From: Phoronis australis
Lineage: Eukaryota; Phoronida; Phoronidae
DNA: 59,692 nt
Direction: 5' to 3'
Assembly: GCA_002633005.1 (NCBI GenBank)
Contig: NMRA01000208.1
Span: 232,747 to 292,438 of the forward strand
Below the pieces are notes generated by a model that was not told the origin of the DNA, searched no databases, and saw nothing but the letters and a program-made list of their open reading frames with translations. Every line of letters starts with the position of its first letter. Position 1 is the stretch's first letter. Of the stretch, positions 42,901-54,900 are shown one piece after another. Made by a program: the position numbers and the translations under genes.

Positions 42901-45900
42901 GGGACCACCATGACCCTCATACAAAAGTGGAACACCTTGAAAAGAATTTCTAGCAACATTTTGGAGAGCAGTGCACAAAGCATAGTAACCATAGTAACCT
43001 AATAGCTAAAGGAAGGCTTATTTGTCTTGATAGAGAGTAGAGAACATGGCCCTGTTGCAATAGTGGAAAGGTGCAATCAGAAATACACTGTCTTCTGGAA
43101 TGTAAGTTATATTCTGATTTGCGCAGTTTTTGCCTATATTCTACAGGGTGGACGAAGCAGTATACAGGGTTCTCCTGCAGACCCATGATTTAAATATCTT
43201 GAGAAAAATGGTAAAAATTTAATTAATGGTTAGAAACGTCGAAACAATTTTGGTTTAGATATCCTGTACTATCTGTTTATTTTTATGGGCCAAAGGTCTA
43301 TTGACGTGAAATTATAAATTTATATAATCAGTCAAGATATGAAGTTTCGAAGTGAGTGAAATTTGGACATTTCTCTTGGTTCAACATCAACTTAAAGAGA
43401 AAATAACTTACAAGAAGTTTGTGAACGCAGAACTTAAGAAACAGAAACAGTATTGAAAAAATCAGACTTGGCACAAAAGTTCCATAACTCACTGACTCTC
43501 TCTTTCCGTTTGTCTTGAATTACTTTCAATATGGCCTGCTTCCATCTTGGTGAACTCTTCAGGAGTCGTGACCTCTTGACGGCATTAGCCTCATTTCCAA
43601 TGGCCGGTCCGAGCTCATTGAACAGGAAATGACATCGCTCAATGACTGGTGCACAAACTTCTTTGTAAGATCTGCTTAGATCTTGATGAGCCTAAAAAAT
43701 TCCATGCAGTTTTAGATTAATGTTTGCTCGACCCGACATAAAAATTATGAAACATGCCAGAATAAGGAGTTGCGTTTAACCAAACCTATTACGGAAACAG
43801 CTTCAAAATTCAAATATTCTATTAATTTAGGCATTTCACAGCTACGTTGAGAAAAAATATTGACATCACAACTCGCATCAATAGAGGACGCCAATATCAG
43901 TTAGACACAAGAATGGAACAAGTGAACGCACCTTGACAAGAGCTCTCTTAGCCTGGTAAACAACACGGCACACCTCGGCCAGTGACTTGGGGAAGATGTG
44001 CTTGTGGTGTCCAATGTCATGTTGAAGGCCATGCTCTACAAGGCCCAATGCAAGGTGGGCCAGATCATGGTGTTTGACTAGGACGGCTGTCAACAGTCTG
44101 TAACAATGAAGGATTTGAGAGAGGGCTGTTAGCAAGACGGTCAAGCACCAAAGATGACACAAATAACGATGGAGACTGTGGCTCTAGAGGCGCCATCTGC
44201 ACACCCAGTTTGTCAACAACAGTCCGCAATAAAGGAACAGCAGTGAATTTTGGTATGCAAATTAATACATATTATTTATTTCCAGCGCATACAATTCTGC
44301 GTTTACAAACGATTCTCAATCATAAAAACATGAGAAGTATAAGTGATATCCATCAAATATTAGGGCCAACAAATATACTTCTTTACAAACTGCTTGATGC
44401 TCACAAATCTATACAAAATATTCAAATGGGAAAGGCAACGGAGCAAGACAGATAGTCAAAGCACGGCACTGCAGATGTGGGTCACTGTGGACAAGGCATC
44501 TTCAGTGCAGTTTTGCATAATATGTGACTATTGCATCTATTTATAAAATACCCAAAGATTGACAAGTAATTCAATGATACGATAAACGTTTTCTGAGTTT
44601 CTAAAACATTTTTGGTAAAACGGCATTGATGAGCATAGAAATTTCTGCACATTCAGCAGGGCAAGAATTTTTCCCCACGCGACATTCTTGAGCAACAAGA
44701 CTTAGTGCTTTGCTCAAATATCACAAAAATTTCAACTCCAAACTTCCATTAATAGTTGCATTATGTGCAATGATATTTACATGTCAAGTGAACAGCCCTG
44801 TTGGGATGTAGTGAGTAGTTCTTAAAAGAACTGTTGTTTTTTGGCTCATGGTGTTAATTCGCTCAAAGACAACGCAAAAGTCCCTATCAAGTGATTATAT
44901 TCGCCAGCACAATAAACGCAAACGGTCTACCAACATGGACGCTCTGGAACGCTCCTCCAGCTAGTGGGGAGAGGTGAAACACCAGAGACGCCTGGCGGCT
45001 AATACAAAGCTTAACACCAACANTGAAGGCCATGCTCTACAAGGCCCAATGCAAGGTGGGCCAGATCATGGTGTTTGACTAGGACGGCTGTCAACAGTCT
45101 GTAACAATGAAGGATTTGAGAGAGGGCTGTTAGCAAGACGGTCAAGCACCAAAGACAACACAACTAATGATGGAGACTGTGGCTCTAGAGGGCGCCATTT
45201 GTACACCAAGTTTGTCAACAACAGTCCGCAATAAAGGAACAACAGTGAATTTTGGTATGCATACTAATACATATTATTTATTTCCAGCACATACAATTCT
45301 GCGTTTACAAACAATTCTCAATCATAAAAACATGAAAAGTATAAGTGATATACATCAAATATTAGGGCCAACAAATATACTTCTTTACAAACTCTTGATG
45401 CTCACAAATCTATACAAAATATTCAAATGGAAAAGGCAACGGAGCAAGACAGATAGTCAAAGCACGGCACTGCAGATGTGGCTCACTGTGGACAAGGCAT
45501 CTTCAGTAATGTTTTACATAATAGGTGACTATTGCATCTATTTATAAAATACCCAAAGATTGACAAGTAATTTAATGCTACGATAAACGTTTTTTGAGTT
45601 TCTAAAACATTTTTGGTAAAACGGCATTGACGAGCATAGAAATTTCTGCACATTCAGCAGGGCAAGAATTTTTCCCCACGCGACATTCTTGAGCAACAAG
45701 ATTTAGTGCTTTTGCTCAAATATCACAAAAATTTCAATTCCAAACTTCCATTAATAGCTACATTATGTGCAAAGATATTTACATGTCAAGTGAACAGCCC
45801 TGTTGGGATGTAGTGAGTAGTTCTTAAAAGAACTGTTGTTTTTTGGCTCATGGAACACGCCATGTTTGTGATGAGACCATCACTCATAGTTGAGGTGTTC

Positions 45901-48900
45901 AGTGTAGCCAAACGCATCACGTCTCAACTGAAACACTTCAACAGCCTTCCTCTCTGCATACTCTTCATACATCTTCTTTATACCGATAGTCACAGAGTAT
46001 CGATTATACAGTTGACTGGCTCGCATTGTGTGATTGGCCTTCAGCGCTCGCTCTAACCTGACAGTTGTATCCTTCACTTCCCGATCAATCACCTTTATCT
46101 GTTTATAACACCTGAGGTACTTCTGTTGCTCTTGATACAGTCTGGCATGAAGATTAAATTTCTCCATGTTAACCATAAAGAGATATGATGTCTTGTTAGA
46201 GCACAGTGTAGAGATATGATGTCTTGTCTGTCTCAGACTTGAATGTCCCTGGTGCAGAGCTCTGCTAACTTATATTCTATGTCAAGATGCCACAAAACAT
46301 AATACAACTCTGGCTGATGAAGTCACGAGAAAGCTAACACACTTTATGTATTCCTTCTTCACACTAAACCCATAATGAATTCCCAGTATTCAGATGTCTT
46401 TACACCCTTGTTACTTAAGGCTACCCCACCAATAACTGTCCTATTGTTACATCAAAGCAAATCAACTTGACTAATCCCTTTGATCTGGTAACTTCAAATG
46501 GCTTCATCAGCATTACAGTTTCACTTTTACTTTATAGGAGCATTTAACAAAATTGACTGATGAAACTAGTCACAGCAAATGTTTGTAAAAATAACCACTA
46601 ATACATTTTAAGTCTAGGCATACTGCTATGTGAAAAAATACCTGTCCATTAAAAACATCAGAGCAAACTATGGAAAATACCTGGCACGGTTATTGAGCAT
46701 TTTTGGTGAAGTTTTAATTTAAAATTTGGTGAATGCTGGTGAAAGGACTTTTCCCCTATCAACGTACCTTTCAAAAAACAATGTTCTTGCAAAAAATGCA
46801 TGGTCACATAATCATGCGAATGACACAGTGTCATGATTGACAATGGTTTTTTTTCGATTCCCAGTTTCACAAAAATAAAATACATTTAGGAATTGACAGT
46901 CCCTTGTTACTTAGACATTTCAAGCAGAGGTCAACATTTTAATTAGGGCTAATTGTAACCTTAATTGTTTTAACATTCTCAAATCCTTCAAATAAAATTT
47001 CAGTATTTTCAATGCTGAATATGAACAAAAAATTCAATCGAATGAAATTTTTATTCTATAATTAACCCTGCATTAAATATGAAATGTCCATAGTACACCT
47101 AGTTTGCAATACTTATCAACAAGTTGTAATAATTTCACTTTACTTTAATAGTTTATTATGTAAATCTTGAACCGGAGTGGAAATATAGATCACAAACATT
47201 TTTTAAAAGTGTCTGATGTTCACGTCACCTGTTGCTCATTAGGTCATGTGACGTGGCTAACAGGTGGCGTGCAGACAAGACTTATGTGAACTTTTATAGT
47301 TCAAGGCAAATCCAATGACTGCCAACAATTACATGTACCATACACATTCTTTGATTTGGGGCCAAACTAATTACCATAATTGCCATTGACAATTTAGCAA
47401 AATCTATTTCTACTTTGTGACAGATGGTCAAACTTGTAAAACGTATTGTTCGAAGACAGCTGTCCATTTAAAATATTACTAAAAGCTAATGGGTATTAAA
47501 CAAACTGAATAATGAAGACATCAAAGAGTTTAGGATGCCCTTTAATGCATTCAGTAACACACAAGTGCATGCTGGGTATTTCAGGTTATCAGTGACACAG
47601 TCAACACACAATCTTTTGTGGTGTCTCAGTACAGGATATATCATTTAACACAATGAGACTCATTCAAGTCTGAAGCAGGCAAGACATGAGATCTCTATAC
47701 TGTTAAAATGGAAAAAAATTATCATCATGTCAGACTGTATCAAGGGCAACAGAAGTACCTCAGGTGTTGTAAACAGAAAAAGGTGATTGATCGGGAAGTG
47801 AAGGATACAACTGTCAGGTTAGAGCGTGCGCTGAAGGCCAATCACACAGTGCAAGCCAATCATCTGTATAATCGATACTCTGTGACTATCGGTATAAAGA
47901 AGATGTATGAAAAGTATGCAGAGAGGAAGGCTGTTGAAGTGTTTCAGTTGAGACGTGATGCGTTTGGCTACAGTGAACACCTCAACTATGAGTGATGGTC
48001 CCATCACAAACATGGTGTACTCTATGAGTCAAACAGTTCTTTTAAGAAATGTTCACTACTCACTGTTCACTTCCTGTTTTTCTCCATTTCATACAACAAG
48101 CCTACTTGGCAAATAGTTAACAAACCTTCAGCTCATCAATAACGATTGAAAGTATTTGACAACAATGTAACGATTTTCTAAACAAAAATCTTTGCCTATT
48201 GAATTATGACTTACTTCTAAGCCAAAAAATTCTATTAACCATGATTACCTGAATAACTATGACACAAACACATTATGAACGTGAACTGGCATTTTATTCT
48301 TTCAACTACCAGAGTGTATTCAAAAAAATCTCTTTCATAAGTCATATCCACAAGGTAAGTTACCCTAGAACAAGTTTTCTTAGAGAAACTTAACCCCAGT
48401 CAGCCAAGCGTCTACACTACACACCCTGCACCTTGTGTGTTTTATAACTGAACAAGAGTGCAGCTGGTGATTCCTTGCACCTTGTCTGCAGGTTTGAGTC
48501 CATACTATCACTTGCATTGGGGTAAGTTATCCTAGAATAAGTAACTTGTTCTAGGGTGACTTGTGGTGTGAACGGCACTATAGATTTAAAGAAATCATTA
48601 AGTTCAGATCCCACAAAAAACAACTTAGACACTGAGAGTCTGGTTCAAGGCAATTTTGATTTTTTTTGTTCCTTACCAAGCAAATATAGTTTGACACAAT
48701 GTACAAATCAGTAACACAGCAAATATTTTGAGAAGCAAAGTTTCATTCTCCAGAAAGGCGAGTCATTCCTCTCTATTGTGGAGTTCTTAAAGAAGTCATC
48801 ACCGTGAGAGAGCACGGACTGTGGTGACAAACATTTGAGAAATCAGTAACTAAGTGAGATTTTCCAATACACAATTGTTTATTCATAACACTTCTACCGA

Positions 48901-51900
48901 CAATATCTGATTGTATGAGTTTTCAGTAACAAAATACAGGGCCCATTTCTGTGTCAAAGTGATGCATCAGTCAATTCTTTCCAGCCCACCCTGTACATAC
49001 CAGCCCACCCTGTACATACCAGTTCACCCTGTACATACCTGCCCACTTCCTCAATGGGATGGTCTGGTGGGAACTCTAATGGCAGCACCAGGTGATGATG
49101 TTTGGCATAGCGATGGACATAGCCCAAGAAACTCTTGACTGCAGGGTCATTGATTCTGCCCTCCATCAGAGCCTGCAGGAATGGCCTAGAGGTATCGCTC
49201 TGTGCAGCCTCACTGTCAAACAACTGTTCCTTACTCTGTTGTAAGATGGGTACTTTCTGTTCTACAGTCGGGGTGGTGCCTGCAGGGACACAACAGACAG
49301 TTGTACACAATGTTGTCACTAACAAGTTTTCACTCACATGCTATAGATGTTTTATCTGAAACATTTGTCAGCAGTCCTCTTGTAAGCATAACCTTGTTGA
49401 ATACACAACATAATTTCCATTAATTTTTTGTCGTACCTGCTACATAGTTACCTGTCATATTTCTTGTATCATGCATTAGTCTTGTTCCATACCTATGCAC
49501 AAATCTCTAATCTAGTTGGCTTAGACTGTGAAATGTTTACAACTACCACACAGATGTCTCTTTGTGACTGTTTTGGCATCAACGACTCAAATCTATATTT
49601 TGATATTATTCCATACGCGTTGAATCTGTCGAGGGAAATATGGCCATGTTATAAAGTTTTCCGTATTCACCTCCCGCACTACTTCAACAGTGACCTCTGA
49701 CATGGAAAGTTCAAAAGGTAGGTCAATGTCGACTCAACGTCGTTAGCCAGTTTGATCACCAAACTTTCCCAACGTGAAAGTATATACATATAGGATGTGA
49801 TACGCCAAATAAACAGTCTGAGTGAAGTATTTAAAAAATCTGCGGAAAAAGTGAAAGAAACTTAGGAATTCGAAGCGCATGGGATAAATACAAGACGTAC
49901 CTCGATTGGCGTACATGACGTAATATCCTACTCGACATTATTCCGCATATCGACCAAGACCGAAGGGGATATTAAGTCATGTACGCCACTCTCGGTACAT
50001 TTTGTGTACGTATTTGTGCTGACCAATTACAGTTTCATTTAATTCACCGCTAACACTACTCACTAGGGGTAGTGGTGCGGTAACCCCACTCACCTGGGGT
50101 GGTGGTACAATAACCCCACTCACCTGGGGTGGTGGTACAAGAGCTTGGAGTCCTACTCTCACCCTTCTCTTCTTCAAATGGATTTTTAGGCTGCAGAAGC
50201 TGTAGTCCACCTGCGAAGAACTCCGAGGACAGCCAATGACGGTACTCCTCCTCCTCGGCAGACAGAGCGCTGCTACGTGTCTGGCTGGAGGCATGTAGTC
50301 CCAGTAGGAGGCCCAGGACACGTTCCGTGTCCATCAACGGTGAGGAGGCAGTGCTGGCATCTGTGGTTTGCACCACATCATGTTCAGCCTGGGAAATAGA
50401 GAACAAGTGAGAATATGACAAGGTGACACAAACAGCCCTGCTTCAGATAAATACATCCTGGCATTTTGGATTTGGTGGGGAACTAGTAAATGAAATGACA
50501 TCATCTCTTTGACAGAAAACAAATTGCAAAATTTCGTCAAAATCTATCACCACAATTAAAAGATACAAAGACAAGCATATAAAATAAAATCACCACTAGG
50601 GGACACAGTAGTACATGTATCATCATGAATCTCGTCATCATCTGTCATGTGCTTCACAGGAACACATGCATCAAATCTCATCAAGATCTTACAATGTGTC
50701 TACAAGATACAGCATCGAATGCCAAACACACAGACAGAGATGACAGCTCTATGCACCCAGATAATGTCAGCACACAATAATGTACCTGACGAAGGCCTCA
50801 TAGGACTGTATGATCCAAACACCACAAGTTACAATCCAAACAAAACAGCAATTCACAATTTCATTAATCAGGAGAGTTACTTACATCTAGGTACTGGCCA
50901 ACATAGAAGGCTCTCATCATTTCTCTAGCTTGGTCAGAATGTGGTGCTTCCTCGAACGCCTGGCTGGCGTCTTTTCCTGTCAAAGTAAAGTCTCCAGTAA
51001 CCAAATATTATCTCAACTGATTACACAAACATTAAACTTATTGCCAGAAATTAAATGCTTAACCTAAAAACAAGACAAAGTGCCCTACTTTTATATAAAA
51101 ATATAAATATTGAACAAAGTTCAGCACATCACAACACTGCCCACAGTGACCATAGTTTTTATGATTACTGCACCCATCTTTCTACAATAACCCTGCTCCT
51201 CAACTTGTACATGCATAAGCCCCCTCTGCAGGCCACTATAGGACCTATGATGCATCACCCACATGACACTGACTCCCCAACTTACCTGCCCACTCCAGGA
51301 GTCTCTGCAGGCCACATGGTGCTTGTGACTTAAAGTCCTGGATGTCATACACCTTGTCGTGGATAACCACCCACAGACCACCATCTTTGTTGTGGTTTTC
51401 GAGGTCAGAAGGTCGGATCACCTGCACATCTTCACAGGTTTTCATGTGAAACTTTTCCAAACGGGAACCTGTCATACATCAAGAAGGGTTGCAGTCAGGA
51501 ACACTATTGCAACTGGTTACATCATTCATCAAACAAAATTCAGGAGCAGTGCCTTTTTCAATAGAATCAAGCGCAACAGAACACACCACAACATGACACA
51601 CATCAGTCGCTCAGAACATCACACATACTGACATAAAACACTGTAGAACACTATCCGACTGGCAATGAACATGTAAACCACCTGAACAATTTCAACTGAA
51701 GTCTAGTTTGAAGTTCACAAGGATACAGAGATGGCCTTATTAGCAGCTTAAGAAACAATCTTACACATCCTACGCTACAAAGTTCAACAGACGTTACAAT
51801 ACCAATCAATCCTGGCCAAGCTAGCTCTTCATTTTCATCACGGTCGAGCCCTGGTGCCAACTTGTTGAACTTGTCCAAGATTGGCAACACCCACTCCAAG

Positions 51901-54900
51901 ATGACCAGAGCGTTGGACTGTTGGACAACAGAGGGCGCATGCAGCTGAAGAAGCACCATGCTGGTGACCATCTCTGGCAAGAGGACACCTATTGGACAAA
52001 GGAAACAGTGCTTCACATTCACGTGGTTACAGAAACATCTTGAATTCCTTTGGAAATGAAATCAGCAACAGCGCTCAAGATGATTCTGAAAGTCCATGGC
52101 AAGGTATACAATGCTAAGACTGTTCACTGGGGAATAAAAACTAAAATGCAATGACACGTCTGCCCAGTTTGCTTCTTGCAAACTTACCAGCTATGTCCAC
52201 GTGAATGACTTTCGCCACCAGACAGAAGTGCGTGTGACTGTAAGCTGCTAGACTTGCCGCCAGGGGGAGACTGTCACCGATGTGTGAACAAAGGAGCGTC
52301 AGGTACTTCTTGAGCAGAGAGCCAGCACCAAGCAGCTCACAGTCTGAAAAATACAATTCAATAGTTAAAAAAATAGATAACTGTCATTTAGTAACATGCC
52401 ACATATGTGAAACATCAACAGTTTCACAACTGAAGGCTGAATAATTCTAATCAGCCTATTCTGGTCCCAAAAAATCAATTTACCCGATTTCAACAGCAGA
52501 ATATGGAGACTGAACAAATAAATCACTAAAGGTCAATCATGTTGTCGAAGCCTAAACCAGTAACATCTTCCATGAGACCAAACACAATACTGTACTACCA
52601 AATATCTGTATGTCAGTATGTTCTAAAGAACAAATCCATTCAGTACACACGACAATGCAGCAAGGAACTGCTACTTCACTAAACTCAAGTCAACAATATT
52701 CCTCACTGTACAAGACTAATTTTAGCAGAAATATTTGTACACAAAATCACTTCACATCAGGCTGATAAGAACTTCTCTTATCTTTGGAGTCAAACTTTAA
52801 TGTTTTGTAGGACCTTGGAAAAATTACCAAATTTGGTTTACTTTGAAACATCGCATTTAAGAAATGCCTATTGCTGTCGAATTCAAATAAAACTTTCAGA
52901 TTGACGCTTTACGCACCGTTCTCCAAATTCCATTTGGAATCATTTTTAAAATGTCCCACTTCAACAAGAGGACCTATCAAAAAACAACATTTCTTATCAG
53001 AATTTTCATAAAAAATCGCAAACTGGTTGAATAAAAATGAAAATGAAAGGATTAAGCAATTGCTTTTGATACTTCATCTTGAACATTTAGATCAAATGAC
53101 ATTTGGTCAATGTAATTGATGCCGCCTCTTTGCTATGAATGTACCTCTCTTTTTGGTAAATTTTACTAAAAAGCCATGGTCACATGTGAGCCAATCAATG
53201 GCAGATTGTCATCAAGTAAAAATATTAAACTCTACAGGTTTTTGCTGTCATAAAATATATACTTATATTTGTCTGAATATTACACTGACTGGTTGATTAG
53301 GTAAAACACAACAATTATCTGGGCTTCCAAGCGTGGAATTATATTATTTTTTAGATACAAATTTAAAGCACCGAGCAATGAGTGTGCTGGCTATAAACTA
53401 ACCAATCTCCATGTTTGCAGCTTTCTCTTCATTGTGTGGGAACAACCTGGCAATGAGCAACCGTTGGAACTTGAGTAGCAGCTCAAGAGAGGCGGAGCAC
53501 TTTGATAGGTGGAGCTCCTCCACTTTGATTGACGGCTCTCTAGAGATGTCATTGAGTCGAGTAAGGGTCTGAGTTGAGGCGTTTCTGAAATAAAACATTA
53601 GTGTCAAGTGTAAAACAACTGACAATAGTGCAGAATATTAAATTAACAATGAGAGCCTAACAACATGCAGCCAGTATTAGGACGCAAAGACAAATGTCAA
53701 CGCAAAATATACTGCTTTGTTGAAGAGAGGCTCAGACATTTTCTGACCCTGAAATAACAGGCTTACTATTGATATCATTCTTTGAACAGCTGCTTAATAC
53801 GCAGTTTTTGACTAGCCATCAACCACCAGTTCCTGCGCACGCCATTTTTATTTAACTCTGCATTTCGCCTTGTTTACATGGCTAAAAATGAAAATTGGAT
53901 TAGGCCTCATACTCTACAACACACCAACCCACTGATGACTAAAGAAAACACTTCCGGGGTTATTGGAGTTGGCCAACTCCAAAACTTGTGAAACTGAATA
54001 TAGCACATGTATGCATAGCGTGTGGCTTGAGGTGGTAACGGATATGGAATCCTATCATGGCAAGGAGACCAACTCTACAGTAAAGGCCTATGTAGATTGT
54101 CATTTTTAGCAAGCTGAAAAAGGTGAAATGTGGCTTTAAGATCCCTTAATGTCCTCAAATGGCATTGATAACTTCCCCCATCGTGTACCTCAATAGTTGC
54201 TGCACCAGCTGTAGTAAAGGTATGCTCGTTGTCTCACAGTTGGCCGAGGCCCCAGACTGCAGAACACACTCCTCTGTCTTCACAGCATTAGTCGCCTCAC
54301 CAACCTTGTCCAGCTCTTCCCCGTGGTCAGGCTTCTTCTCCTGGGGGAGGGGCAGGGGACGCAATGAAGTACACATTAATCATTGTAACCATTGTAATCA
54401 TTGTAATCATTGAAATCATTGTGAGACTTCAGCTACACTAAAATTTCACCACTTTATGACGCATCATGGCAGACTAGACCCGTGAAATTAGTTTTTTCAT
54501 TTTTCTCAGAAAAGACAACTATCACAAAATAAAGGAATTATCTATCTAAGTTATCATCCCACAATGAGTTGAGCAACATTCACAACAAGGCTACAGGTCT
54601 TACGAAAAAGGGATGATTTTGGCAATTCTTTTTGCTCAAAACTGGTTCCCTATTGCAGAACATGCCAGACTTTGTTTAACCCCAGAATAAGTTCAACGCC
54701 TGCGTACAACTCCGTCGTCACTAAATCATAATCAAAAACAAAACTGATAACACATGAATAGGATCAATGGTTGTCCAAAAACAGGAAGGTTGCAAGCATG
54801 TCCACTGTATACAATTAATTCATGTGGGGCATCACAATATGAGGTTTGATTGTACATTTCAAATATATTACTAGGCGCTGTCACACCAAAAATAATTCAA

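Noticed and set aside
44210-45547. Two similar plus-strand ORFs (81 and 126 codons)
   Set aside because: They are the two copies of the allelic duplication; their C-termini diverge through a frameshift, which argues against coding function.
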